From positions 1,426,001-1,490,000 of the forward strand of contig NBBA01000011.1 of the NCBI GenBank assembly GCA_002794785.1: 64,000 bases of DNA. The letters run 5' to 3'. The stretch comes from Coniferiporia sulphurascens. Lineage: Eukaryota > Basidiomycota > Agaricomycetes > Hymenochaetales > Hymenochaetaceae. Every line of letters begins with the position of its first letter. Position 1 is the first letter of the stretch. Shown in pieces: positions 12,298 through 24,260 of this stretch. The notes under the pieces were generated by a model. It saw nothing but the letters and a program-made list of their open reading frames with translations. It was not told where the DNA came from and searched no databases. Made by a program: the position numbers and the translations under genes.

Positions 12298-13999
12298 TGA
12301 TAAATACGTGGATGCTTAGACCAAAGCCTGTTACTCCATCAAGGACCCCGAGGGCCGTCTGCCTTGCATCCACCACGGGTGCGAGCTTGGAATTCACGGC
12401 CTTCTCAGACATCAGTCATTTTGGGCTGGAGTGAGGAGGTCGTACATCGGGGTTAAACATTCGGGCGTCTTTTTGAACCTAACACTGCATGAGGACTATA
12501 ATACAGCAACGATGGTCCGAAGGGACTTCAATCGCTTAAACTAGAAGTAAAATTAATTACGCGGCCTCTCTGGCTGGCAAACGCGCGCTGCATGACAGAT
12601 ATGTGACATCTCGATAAGCCCGAAGGACCCGGAGAGTTGGATTTATTGGCGCGGAAAGCAGGCAAGCGAAGGTCTGCTGGTGCTTTGTGAACGGAAACGA
12701 GAAGAAATCAGGTAGCAAATTGAGTTCATGATGCAAATGACCCAATAACTTCACGTAACTCGGAACCAAAATTTCGTGGGAATTAGCACCAATCCAGGGC
12801 ATCCTACAGGTGGATATAATTGGTTAAGCCGCACCCTAAAATGGAAAGTGACTAAGTCTATATGTTACGTCACAAATGTATACAAATATGTAACATAATG
12901 TAAGAAAATCAGTACTACTGTATTATCAAGTAAATTCACTATTTTTTCAGTGGAAAGAAAATAGTGAGAAACACTTTCTATGTTTAGATGCAGTGTTACT
13001 TATGGCCACCCGTGAGAACTTGCAACCAGTCCCGCGTAGCCCTATCTTCGCCCGCCTTCCTTTTGCGGGGGGATATTATATCCACTTAAACTTTACTTCT
13101 CAAACTCCGGCATCGAAGTGGCAACTTCGGTGCGCTGAACCCAGTGCGTTCCCGCTTATCATCATTTGCTTTTTCTCTCTCTCGATGGCTCGCGCTCTAA
13201 TTATAATGCACAGATCCCGTCCCTCGATCTGTACTGGACATATGCCGGAATCCGCCGTATTCACTATCAATCCCCCCAAAGGTGCATCACTGGCACGTAC
13301 GACGACCGTGGGTCCAGGTACATACTATCTGTATTAAAGAGGTGCAATCCGCAGTTAGCTTATTCATCAATTTTACACAGTTTCGGCGGGGCATATAGTT
13401 TCAATCTTGTTGGGCGGTCACGGTCGGAAACCTTTCCGACTTTCCCGGAGTTCTTTTCTTAACCACACCTCTCAGGATCTTGGAAAAAAGTTTGTGGAGC
13501 ATCCAACTCCGTCAGGGTCAATAGTCGCGGTTGGTTTAGTATCCTCCTACGGGTTCGACACGGTTATTATTCAATGTTGAAGAGCTAGATTAGTCGCTTG
13601 CACGTACATGCAGTTTCTAAAGTGTAAGAGCTTCAAAACACTTAACTTCGCCGAGCTTAAACTGGCGCCTAATATGACTTAATGAGTCCTTCGGGTCGGA
13701 TCCCCGTGGTGAGAAATGCGACGCTTTAGTTAGGGACTGATTCATTGTTTTGATAAATGATATGAAGTGCGCCGGTAGATACGCACACACACAAGGTAAG
13801 ATTTAATTCTCATATCTACACAGTTGTCATTGTGTATTTTATTACATCGGTACATCTTTTAGCAAAATCGTCACCCTGACAGGAAAGATACCTATGACCA
13901 TCGCATACAGTATGTGTACCCAGCTCACTAGACGGGGCGACTTGTTGGAACCCGATATCAAATCATGCTGTTATTCTTCTAGTTTGATTACTGTATAAT
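12298..13999. other. Gene-poor region
   Basis: Only scattered short open frames occur, several with non-ATG starts, and none resembles a known domain or a family exon. An AT-rich patch near 12860-12990 contains the short inverted pair CTATTTTTTCAGTGGA / TGGAAAGAAAATAG. I can support nothing else. Confidence 0.4.
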
Positions 14000-14019
14000 C
14001 TTGACCGCTCGGTTTTCCG

Positions 14020-14200
14020 AAGGGACACTGGAATGCGAAACCCGAAGTAGGCCGTTGAACTGCGCGCCCAGACTAGAACCCGTCTTAGCGTTCGCATTTT
14101 TTAGACAGATACTGACTCCGAAGCGAGTGTTCAACATCGCCCGGAAAACGCGGATCCAGGGCCGTAAGATAGAACACTTCACACTGATACTACTAGTGTA
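14020..14200 (-). repeat. Dispersed repeat, inverted copy 1
   Basis: The reverse complement of this stretch matches 17228-17430 over most of its length. Shared blocks include TATCTTACGG, GGATCCGCGTT, GAACACTCGCTTCG, GACGGGTTCTAGTCTGGG and CGCGCAGTTCAAC. Reading frames are not kept between the copies, which argues against a conserved protein. The motif GGTTCTAGTCT is close to a Pol III B box, so a SINE is possible but unproven. Confidence 0.55.
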
Positions 14201-14556
14201 AGTCCAGTGTATCCTTGGAAGTAAGCTCAAACGCTATCGTATACACTGCGCCACTAATGTTATACCTGAGTGTGCGCGTTCCATAGAATGTGCCGAAATT
14301 AATCATGCAACGAAATTAAGCCTTATTCGTGGAGTGGAATCTAAGGCCGGGTTTCAGCATTTTCTCGTCGGAAACGGTGGAGGTTTAACAGAATTAAGAA
14401 ATGACTTTCTTGTAAGTCTTCTATCTGCTTTGTGATCATGGCAGTTAGTCATACCCTTTTCCATACGTCAGTTCCACGTATCCCCGAAAAGAAGGTCGTA
14501 AAAGTCGCTGTGCAGTTGTCAGTATCCTAAAAATAGCTGGGTGTCGTATCGATTAA

Positions 14557-14750
14557 TTAAGCTGTTGGAGGATCGACGTCCTCGTGCATTTCATCTTTGG
14601 GGTTATGTAAGTTGGGCTTCAGATTTAGTCGTGTCCGAACAGAACTGGCCCAAAAGTTAGAAGTCAACTTCATCATTAAGACTACACGAACGAAGTCCAG
14701 ATAACTCACGGTCGTCCAAAGATATTGAACTGATAGGAAACACACTTACA
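14557..14750 (-). pseudogene. Relic of family exons 7 and 8
   Basis: The minus-strand text has YLWTTVS (end of exon 7 in class II), a gap that looks like an intron, then FCSDTTKSEAQL (exon 8 LCSDTAEL pattern), a stop, and KDEMHEDVD, which matches the KMHEDVS end of exon 8 elsewhere. The order and spacing are right but the frame is broken. This is a decayed copy. Confidence 0.5.
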
Positions 14751-15839
14751 GATATCTTATAATCGTGTGATTCCGACCTTAGTAGATTGAACCATCCTTC
14801 TGCTTAACTCCGATACTATCATGACAAACCCCTTGCAGGCTGCCCCCCTCAAAGCCGTGACAAATGGTGCCGACTGTTGTGCGCAGAGTTCAAGCGGTGT
14901 TCAGCTAGCGCAGTCCCATTACGCAGCCAAAATTTCCTACATTTCGAAATATATCCTTGTCACCATTATCGCGAGGTAATTTCTACCACCCCAAAATTAA
15001 CGGAAGTCCTTTACGAAGCTTAGAGACAGATTGTCAGCATCCCTCAAACAAAGATACATGTAGGGTTTCCGGGCATGTAAGGATCATCCGCGTAACTGGT
15101 CCCTCATCCACGGCGCAATGTTTACCGTTAAGCGACGTGTTTCTAGAGGGATGAATTTGGTGAGTAAAGCGTCTCGTCTCGCCCAATCATCCTACGCTGC
15201 GCAGCAAGTACGTATCAACTCTGTCGAAACGAAACGCCACTAGCTCGAGCCAGACTCGGATTAGGTAGTGAACACCTTTTCTTTCTACAAGCCTGGGAAA
15301 TGACGGGCTACCAAAAATGCGATATGATTTTCTCGATGCCCGAGAAGCAGGAGGTGACTCCGGGTTTCAGAAACATCCTGAAGAAACGAAATTCAAACCC
15401 CGGAATATCATCTCATCAACATAGCTCGAACCTCACGCTAAAGCTCCCAGACAACTGGTCCTGTTGAAAAGGTCCTACGAAGTCGCCATAGCCGGGCTGC
15501 TCGCCAATAGGGTAAACCCTATAAAAAAAAGAAAGAAAGAAAGGTAAGTAAGTGTTCCAGCTCCCGATGTTTCTTGTAATCACCAATTGAACTGGGGTGG
15601 ATCTGGAGCTTTATGATGACATAGAGATGGCTGCATTGGTTTGACGTAGATGCCAGCGAAATAACACTTACTGGCGAGACCTGCCCCTTGAGTCACTCAC
15701 TGGCAATTACTCTGGACCACATTCCCGAAATAGCGCATACAAGCGAAACCATCGGAACGCCTAAAATGTGTTAAATTAGGCAACTTGCTCGCCTCGGGGA
15801 ACTCGCTTCGCCTGCTGGTCGCACCCCTTGATCCGTTCG
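14751..15839. other. No gene recognised
   Basis: A short GAAA/AAAG simple repeat sits near 15523-15545. If the pieces at 14.56-14.75 and 15.84-16.5 kb come from one dead gene, its middle exons should lie here, but I could not make them out. Confidence 0.35.
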
Positions 15840-16500
15840 ACTTACTAAACAGCAAACCCTCGGACACTGACAATCATGACAGACCTGACGATTTACTCCC
15901 GAATGCCCTGAACGCCGTTCTTATCTTCTCGATAACCTTCCAAATAGATGCGCGGCACGCTTCATCAAGCAGGTTTCTGGCGTACTTCTTGACAGGAATC
16001 AGGGCCGATGGCTCCATATATACCCCTGAGACTGTACCGAACGGGATGGCTCGGCGGTATGTGGTTCCGAGTTTTGACGAAGTACTGTAATCAGGAAAAC
16101 ATCGAGGACTGAGCTGCTGAAAGGATAAGAAAGTTGCTTTTCCGACACTTTCGGTGAGATTGTGCAGCTAGGGCAATACATGAGTTGCTCAGGTACAGAG
16201 TCCATCCGAGGAGCTCGGCTTGAGACCAGACATGCTCACGATTAAAGTCCGGGTTCATTCCGTCTCCTCCCCGGGTCACCGCACTTGGTAAGAATATTAA
16301 TACGCAGATAGTAAAGACATTCAAGTTCCACACGTCGGCAGGGTAGGAAAGTTTTAAAAAAACTCAACAAACGCCGTGCTGACTGTCTAATTACCGAGCT
16401 CAAGTCCGAAGCTGACCGCGACGTGGGACGAGTTTGGCAGGAATAGCACTTTCGAAGCTTGAAAGCTCGAGCAAGTTCCCGGAGTCGACAGAGCAAGAAG
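15840..16500 (-). pseudogene. Possible relic of class I exon 1
   Basis: Minus-strand fragments resemble the class I first exon. RLRELARAFKLRK (about 16490) lines up with KRIREIERAFESV, and PDFNREHV (about 16260) lines up with PGFNREQV; there the DNA is also similar to 47.65 kb (gctcacgattaaagtc versus gctcccgattgaagcc). A second weak piece, ASIWKVIEKIRTAF, sits near 15960. Frames are interrupted. Together with 14557-14750 this could be one dead class I gene about 1.9 kb long, but similarity is low. Confidence 0.3.
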
Positions 16501-17227
16501 GAAGCAAGAGAATGACTACCTACCAGCTTAGTAAACTGATCCCCAACAATCGGTTGCTACTTATGTAAGCATATGTAAGCATTATGCCTTCTCATTCACT
16601 CATCCCACAATTGATCGCAATGCTTTGCGCAATACCACCCAGCCTTGGCATATGTTCGCGTGTTCACTAGTATAGTGTGCCAAGCTCACTTTAAGTTCAT
16701 TCAGCTACTTATCAACGTCGATGCAAACTCTATGTTCGGGTTTGCATATGGACTCGGGTGCTGCTTGAGCTTTGCCGATTTAGTCTTGTCTGTTCAGAAG
16801 TTGCACATTCATAAATGATCGATACACGCTGTCTGTGTTACAGCATGCTACTCCTATTGTTCCCGTTTTTAATCTCCGACAAGAAGAAAGTTGGTATTAA
16901 CGTGAGTGTTTTTCAATTTGTATCGAGCCCATTTTCACTTCCGCCGTGCCTAACCAGATCAGTTTCTATACTCATGCAAACGAACGGAGTGAGAAAAAGA
17001 ATCGCGCACTTTTTTTTTTCTTTTCAAGTAGGCCACTTCCTGCTTCTCCCCATCAAGCGATACGCAACATGTGGCGATAGACGTTGACGCATTCTGACGT
17101 TGAGATCGGGTCGGTAGCTTCGCAATCATTTCCAGCAAATTTTTGCTTCGGTATTGATGGCGCACCATATGCGATAGCGCTTGAGCTGCATGCTTGGCTC
17201 CAGGGAACCACTGGGCCCATATGCGTG
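16501..17227. other. Intergenic, low complexity in part
   Basis: A poly-T tract occurs near 17010-17021. No exon chain or RNA gene is visible. Confidence 0.35.
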
Positions 17228-17430
17228 GAGCGATCTATCTTACGGCTCCGGATCCGCGTTCTCCGAGCGATAGTACTGAACACTCGCTTCGTCATCCATA
17301 TATGTCTTATAGTACAAACGTTGGGACGGGTTCTAGTCTGGGATTGGATCTTTTGTTCTGTCGTAAAGTTGTCGTCCGCGCAGTTCAACAGGCTACTTCA
17401 GGTTTCGTGGCGACCGGATCCTGTCGGTTG
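17228..17430 (+). repeat. Dispersed repeat, inverted copy 2
   Basis: This is the partner of 14020-14200 in opposite orientation. It carries an extra segment of about 36 bases (ATTGGATCTTTTG onward) right after GGGTTCTAGTCTGGG. It lies just downstream of the TmpA-like gene. Function unknown. Confidence 0.55.
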
Positions 17431-17631
17431 TCGTTCCGGTCCTCGCCACGTTTGAATGTCACTCATCTTCATTTGTTCTAAGATACGCACATCGTGCAAG
17501 TCGGACAGTTGTATACAAGTAAATTTGTAGTGCACAGTGGTTGGTGTATACAAATATAGTAAAGACGGAGCACCGGGAAATCTAAGCCTGTATCTATTCT
17601 ACAGCTCCGAGGAAGCGGATGACGGGTTCGT

Positions 17632-19470
17632 TCAGGAGTCCCAGATTGCGCCGAAAGCTGGAACACCACGGCTCATAAGTCCGTACACCACCTTCTGTGT
17701 GAGCCTCTGGTTCGAAATGATGAAAACTGCCTCGGCATCGAACTCCCGGTAAAGCCGGTAAGAAAGCTTTACCATATCCGGGCGTCCATACTTGCGGGTG
17801 TCTGACAGAAGTTTACTCAGTTCTGGGTGTCGAAATACAACGCCTGATACACACCATAGATAACAGCATCAGGAGACGCCGAAATAACTTCTTCCACAAG
17901 CTTGTTTCCAAACGTCTGTCGAATATTTGGCGACACCCACAGAAGACGGATGGGCATGCGCGCCGCGAGGACGTGTGGCGCAATCGGGGCAATACCACTT
18001 CCGGTTGCGACGAGCACAACTCGGCGGAACATAGGTGCAACGCGCATCACACCACACGTCGGGATGCCACGAATCCACACCGCAGAAGGAGGATTCTCGA
18101 TTTGTTTACTTGTCCAGTCGCCAGCGCGAGATATGATCATCGAATACTTGCCCTTGTTATTTGGCTCAGCGATAGTCGCGAAAGAGTGCCATTCCAAAAG
18201 GGGGCTGTCGGAGATACGAGTAAACGACCCAGGCACAGGTGTGACTAGCGAAAAGATCAGTCTTCCAAATTATTAGATAGAGAAAAAAGTTTCGAGCTCA
18301 CCGCCATAATCGAAGTGTAATCTGACAGCGTGCTTGGAGAGCACTTCCGAGCGAACAGGATATTTTCGGAGATAAAGCCAGGGAAGGATGATTGATATAG
18401 TCAAGATTACGACCAGCCAGAAGGCAGGGGATTTTGTTAGCGCTGTTCCTAGCTTTTTCCCAGGCTCGCGGTAGTCGTTCGTAAGAAGTATAATCTATAG
18501 TAGGCAATTTGATAGGCATTACAGTGGAAATCTGGATATGCTGCGAGTGAAACCCACCAGGCACCACACGAGTGCGACCGCAGTCCATCCTAGGAGACGG
18601 TGCGTTCGCTCGAATTTGTCATGTGCAATCAACCTGATATATGGATACGCGAAGGCGACCATAATCAAGAGGATCGCGAGGATGCAGTAAGTTATTACCG
18701 AGGTCGGGACCGAGCACTGAATAAAGTATGAGCATCATTTCGATGAAGGTACCTAATCAGGTAAGTACCTTCCCACCCCTTATAACTTCGGAAGTTGCTT
18801 CCGCAGCGAAGAGCACCAACCATACGATACTTGAAACGGCGCATCCGGAATGTACTGGCGTAGATCGGCAATTAAGCACCGCTGCCGTGTCTAAAAATAA
18901 TGGACTAACCTCCTCCTAAGCTGTAAATCCGAGCAGCTAAACGTCGAGTAAACAGAGGCCAGCTATACCAAGCGTCAAACGTGTCTGGAGTTCTTGAGAC
19001 AGCGGGCTGACCTACGAAGGAGGTACCGAGCAAAATATAAAAAACAGGATGTTCACAACGTACTCTTGGCGTATAAGGACCGCGGTAAAAATGTTCGCGA
19101 TCACGATGAGACCAAGGTACTGAGCCGTAAATGAGCCTTTCACGGCGGTCGCGATGAAAATGCCCATGTTCGTAACAAAGACGACGCCGAAGAGCCGTCT
19201 ATAAATATTGAGGATATGGTGTCGTAAATTTCGTATGTAGTGGCCATGCATCTTGTCTGGAAGGACGTCATCTTGGTACCCCTCCCAGACGGAGTCGTGG
19301 TCTATTTCGATCGAAACATCTCCACCCTTTTCCGCGACTGATATGGAACTAGACACAGAGCCTTCAGAGTTCGAAGCATTAGAAGACTTCTCCTTGCAGA
19401 TGACATCCGCATGAACGACAGGCTGGGGAGCGGTGAGAATGGCATTGTCTGCGAGGGTGTCTAGCGACAT
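17632..19470 (-). CDS. TmpA-like integral membrane oxidoreductase
   Basis: This looks like a fungal TmpA-family protein: a polytopic membrane protein with a C-terminal ferredoxin-reductase-like NAD(P)-binding region. TmpA in Aspergillus nidulans is linked to conidiation signalling; the role here is inferred. The start at 19470 (MSLDTLADN) opens an acidic cytosolic tail, then NIYRRLFGVVFVTNM begins the first membrane segment. Further exons give WPLFTRRLAARIY (about 18940), ITYCILAILLIMVAFAYPY and THRLLGWTAVALVWCLVGF (about 18700-18560), and FWLVVILTISIILPWLYL (about 18400). The reductase part has SMIISRAGDWT, VLVATGSGIAPI (nucleotide-binding glycine loop) and, after a 51 bp intron, YGRPDMVKLSYRLYREF and the C-terminal GVPAFGAIWDS before TGA at 17632. 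No break is visible, about 430 residues. It seems a normal single-copy gene inside the family cluster. Confidence 0.82.
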
Positions 19471-21972
19471 GATCCAAGAGAACTCGACGTGAGGGAAGGG
19501 GGAGTTGACAGCTGTGAGCGTACAGATACTGCAAACCAGATAGTCTGCTTTATACAAGAGCTACTAGGTGGTGAGAACGCACAGTCAGCCTGCGGTGAGT
19601 TTTTAAAAAATTATAAAAATCTTCTCGCTAGCTAAGGGTTTGATAAACGGTCAATGGAGTACACGGCATTAGGGACCGAGGCCCCACTCGTTGTTGCATT
19701 TCTTGATATCGGCAATAAATCTATCGCCAGAGATCTCCACATGCGGGCGCGCAACTCGTTTATAGCAGTCGATTATAGATCTAGAGGCGTGCATCAAGGA
19801 CCTTTGACAGACTAGATTCCGGAACCGCGAGGCGAACGGGAAATAAGAATTGAGATTAAATCTGAGGGTCCACTTTTCTGACATCCACCCCCGGACTGGA
19901 CTTCTAGTCATCGCTCAAATTTCTTCCATGTCAGTAGAAAAGACAGTTCGCTGTCGCGGAGCGGAAAAATAAAGCAGCTCTCAGCAGCTTGATGATGGAA
20001 GTAGCGATTCTGAGTGATGGAGCCATACAGGAACCTAGGGCCCAGGTCCTGAGGCCGCGGATACACAACGATAACTGGGAGAGAGAATAAGGACAGCCCT
20101 GTCGAGATAAGCTGATGGAAAGTTGCTGTGCGCCATGGCGGCTCGTACTTGTCGAAGTCGCGAGAGTCGCGTGAGTCGAAGCAGCAGAATCAGCAGAACC
20201 GTGTGGATTCGTTGTTGCGATGCACACACGTAGTCCTAACTTGCAAACAAGGTTTGCCGAGGTCGAATAGCTTCTGACATACACAATGACCGTTCCAAGA
20301 GATTGGTCATGATTTTTTCACGCCCCTGTGGTCCTACTTATTTCAAAGGTATGTGTGAGGCATCGGCAAGATGACGAAAATAAAATTCAAATTCATTGAC
20401 AGAGTCTGGCACTCACTGTGCTGGCGAATTACGGCAAGCAAATAGCAGGTAGATTTCAAGGAGAGATCCTTGGGCTATTGACATCGCTACGAAAGCCGCG
20501 GAAGATGAACAACTTACTCCGAATTAGATGATAGTCGTGTTCAAGGTTGTGTTCGCGTAGGGGTGGCAACATCATAGCTTTTCGGCGACTGGCGGACTTT
20601 TCCGTAAGCCATTTGTAGATAACGAGATCTCCGACTCATTCCGAGTTTTAGAGTCAATTACATAATGCACCAACCCTCCTGGAATTAGCCGGCTCAAGAG
20701 GTTTCCGGCCCGAGAAGCGCGATTCCCCCAAAAGGGAATATCTGATTCCTATCTCCGACTTTCCCCGGGCTAGTCTAGACTTCGGGATTGCTCCCCTGAT
20801 GTGGGCTATCGAGAGTGACATGAAATGAGATCATAACTGCATTTTTAGACGAGGCAGATACATCGGGTATAGAAAATTTGAGGCCGATGTTCAAATCGAG
20901 AATTGCGGAACGGTGCACGTGACAGGTTCGGAATACGCCGATGCGTCGCAATCTCCGCGTGGAATATCAGCAACTCGGCCACGGACTTGGAGGCGCATCT
21001 CTTGCTCGTCCCGCACTTTAACAGTCTCAGGCGGCCCGTCCAAACGTATGTTGCTACATGGACGCCCGCCGCTAACATCTCCATCGTCTTCCCGCTTCAT
21101 AAAAACAGCAAAGGCTAGGATATCTCCGATCACCGTGGTCGCACGAATGGCAATGATGCTCGATGCGCCTCGGCGGTTTCAAAACGACGGAGCGGCGTGC
21201 GCATATGTATCGTGCATAAAGGCGCTAACCAGTTGAATGGCAGTCGTGTTGCCAGTGTGCGCGAAACATGCCAATGGTGTGAAAAATGACTTTCGTCGTC
21301 TGCGGGTCTCCAATCAGAGCGGGAAAACGTTTGCGATTCATTCCCATTTCCCTTACCAGGATAGGAACGTCCGAGTCCGTAGCCTTCGGTATCGTCGTCA
21401 TTGGCAAATTCGGTAATTCCTTTACCAGCTCCAAAAAACATATCGTTAAATGCGACTTGTCTTCGACACAACCCCCAGGCGCCGATCGGAAGCCTCTTCT
21501 CAAACCAGGATTTCGAATTGCTCTCTCCCCCAGGTTTGAAGACGAAAGCCTAATACCCCGCGGATGCTTCAGGTGGAAAAACCGGCGGGTTCCAACTCGC
21601 TTGCCTATTTTTAACCGAGGATCATTCTTCCTAGAGGCCTGTCTGACACAGCATTCCGAGGGGTTTCCTCCGAGTAATGACCTGTCGAATGCTGCAGGCT
21701 CGTTGGTCATACTGAATCGCATATTTGGGTCACGGTTTCTACAGGCTGGATTTTCAAACTTTTTAAGTATAGTAGCAGTGAACGCATCTGCTTCCGGTCG
21801 TTCTGGCACCACCCATTTTAGGCAAGAGATTTGAAAAGGGAATAGTCTCTAATTTACTGTATATTGACATTACGATACAGGGGTCTCAATGGTATTTCCT
21901 TTGTCCGTTAATAAATACATCACTGCGAGTTAACGAAGTCCGATAAAACCAACTGCATCTCATCAAATAAAG
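19471..21972. other. Unassigned region
   Basis: Open frames of 60-195 codons occur on both strands. The longest, about 21225-21834, are open antisense to each other and have no recognisable domain. A minus-strand frame at 19669-19911 (RSIIDCYKRVARPHVEI) and one at 20891-21133 (VRDEQEMRLQVRGRV) look protein-like in composition, but I cannot connect them to exons or families. The far right end is the 3' flank of the class B gene. Confidence 0.35.
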
Positions 21973-23329
21973 CTACCTAATTGATTCTTCAAGCGCGTTC
22001 TTGTAAAGAGACAAAGTAGCAGACCAGGCCTTGGCGTTTATGACAACTTTGTCAAGCTCAGCGAGAAATACCTTCTATTGTTACGTAAGGTAAGCATGTA
22101 GGAGACGTAGGAAAGCATGTAAGAGACTAACCTCATCCCTTTGTTGGCTGAGCGCAAATAACGCCTCTACAGCTCTTATGAACTTCATGAAAGCCAGTCA
22201 GCGTCTACGCACATCTTCTGCTTCCTAAATGATGCGGTTTACCTTATCCCAGAGGGCGCCAATTTGAGGAGAATTCAGACTCGATAACGCTAATATAAGC
22301 TTTTTTGCAACTCTGCGTTTGTTCTCTGTCGGGACCTTGCGCACTTTGAAGGCATCGGTTAATGTTCCAGAGATTCAGCTGTTTAACAACGGGAATGGTG
22401 TATACTGACTTTGTTCCAGTCCTCGGCCATCAGGCTCGCCGTGGAACATTACTTCGTGAGTGTAAAAGAGCCTGGATTAGCGCGACTGGCTTGAACGTTC
22501 TTCGAACTCGATACTCACAAAATCTCAAAGGTTTGAGACAAAAACGTCCAATCTACAAAATATAGTTTTAGAAGACCCATTTTTCCGCCGGAGGGACGGG
22601 AAATGGTACCTCAACGACCATCCTGTAGATGGTCAAGGGTTAGCCCTGTAGGTTTCAACAGACTGCGTATAGTTTGCTCACGTATTATCAGCCATCGTGC
22701 GGGCAGCCCTGCGTCGTGAGTTTCTCCTTTCCGGTACACAAGACTTCATTATGGCGTTCGCATCGTCCCGCAGAGAAGTGCACTCCAAATCTAGATTATC
22801 CATCCTCTTTTTGCTTTCGTCAGAGCCAACTCTCTGGTATATCTCGGTCAGTTTATTAGAGTTCCGTGATACCTTAGAAGCCTACCGTCTTGTAGTTACG
22901 CAGTTCCTCGCGCTTCTCCTCCAAAGTAATCTCAGTCTCATGGAAGAAAGAACACATGTCTCCAGAAAAATCTGTATCCGTGCATTTTTAACTTTGAAAT
23001 CATACATCGAGGATAGTCATAGGAAACAGACCTTCGAGGACCCTATAGAAAACCGCAGAGGCCTTGTGATGGCTAAGTATCAACGAGTCGAGTCTCTGCG
23101 ACGAATATCAGTGCGTGAGTTAAGCATAGAATTTATACAGATGAGGACTGACCCGGGCAAGCGTATCCCATTCTTTTCCCGCGATTGGGTCTATAACTCT
23201 TTCGTTGATGATCACCACTTGAATTGAGCGCCTAATCAATTGGATACTCCCGACGAGCCCAACATAGGGACTGTTTCCGGTCCGAGCCCTCTTTGCGTAG
23301 GCTGGCTTTCTTACTGATCTACGAGGCAT
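21973..23329 (-). CDS. Class B helical-family protein
   Basis: This is a small family member that I assembled from exons by comparison with the class B genes at 43.8 and 58.0 kb. Exon 1 (23329-23153, 59 codons) starts MPRRSVRKPAY and contains SIQLIRRSIQVVIINERV, ending at a GTCAGT donor. Exon 2 (about 23085-22990) has SHHKASAVFYRVLE with a GTCTGT donor. Exon 3 (about 22975-22895) opens DFSGDMCSFFHE and continues TLEEKREELRNYK, which is almost the exon 3 of the larger classes and ties B to them. Exon 4 (about 22835-22690) has IYQRVGSDES and DDANAIMKSC. Later exons give KVPTENKRRVAKKLILAL, KFIRAVEALFALSQQ and a last helix AWSATLSLYKNALEE before TAG at 21973. The protein is about 240 residues and mostly helical, with no strong membrane segment seen. 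It reads divergently from the class II gene at 27932, with a transposon island between. Confidence 0.6.
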
Positions 23330-24258
23330 GACTTGACTTCGAATGGAGGGACAACTTATGGAGCTACTAATGGCAGATACTTAAATACCAGAGGTTGATC
23401 AGGCTGCTTGAAGCACTGTTTGCAACGGGGAATAGGGGAAAGGGGGACGATGGGTCTGGACCATAGGCGCTTAAAGGGCGTGTAGGGTGGACAGGTGAGT
23501 GGGAAATGAACCGGATGTCATGACCATGAGGATCCAACGCACGGCCTGGAAGACAGAATATGCTCTAGATGCATTCAGAAAAGCCCCTTGATCGGTTATT
23601 GGATCGATTGCGGATTCAGATTCCGAAGTGGGAGTAGCCTCGCGACAACCAGTCATCCGTTCAAGTTCCAACCACCCCACCCGGCTGACCCGTATTCATT
23701 AATATCAATCCGAGTCGTAGGTTCCGTAGATCTACAATATGTAGTCAGATGCTTTTGATTCCGTTTTGACAGTCCTTGCAAGTGACGAAGCACCCGACCA
23801 CCTTGTCCACTCGTATTCACTTGTTGACACTGGCCATAAAACGCGACCGCAATGCCTCAAAACAAAGGTCACCCTTCATTAGCATGTAAACAGCGTGCTG
23901 CGGCCGCGCCGTGTATCGCGGTATCCGAACGTTTGCGCGTCATTGCATGTGATTTAAAGAGGAGACAAACTGGAGGCATCAGACGTGGATTCCAATATGA
24001 TGCCGCACGCGTCCTTCAATGAAAAGCATATAGTGATGCTTTTAGCGGCGTTCCCCGCTACACGTGGGTTGTAAATTATAAGTGTAAAGTTGCTAAGCAC
24101 GTGTTTTGTAAATAACACCATATCCGATCATTATATTACGTCTTAACGATTATGTACCATAGGCCATGTGGCATGAATGAGTCAGCTCCGAGTCAGTGCT
24201 CAAATTTGCGCAAAGCTTTCTGGTTGCAATTGCAACGAAAATGATTGTTTTTCCCCCA
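23330..24258. other. Upstream region of the class B gene
   Basis: No gene recognised. It lies between the class B start and the TIR element and probably holds that gene's promoter. A minus-strand frame at 23471-23680 (ESESAIDPITDQGAF) has no partner exons. Confidence 0.35.
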
Positions 24259-24260
24259 TA

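Noticed and set aside
13166..13462. A 98-codon plus-strand open frame in the gene-poor region
   Set aside because: No family exon, no domain and no supporting neighbours.
17632..19470. Ferric reductase (FRE/NOX type)
   Set aside because: The N-terminal part lacks a visible paired-histidine heme motif, and the exon motifs match the TmpA family better.
21225..21834. Long overlapping open frames on both strands (182 and 195 codons)
   Set aside because: They are antisense to each other, have no motif I recognise and no splice context; probably chance open frames.
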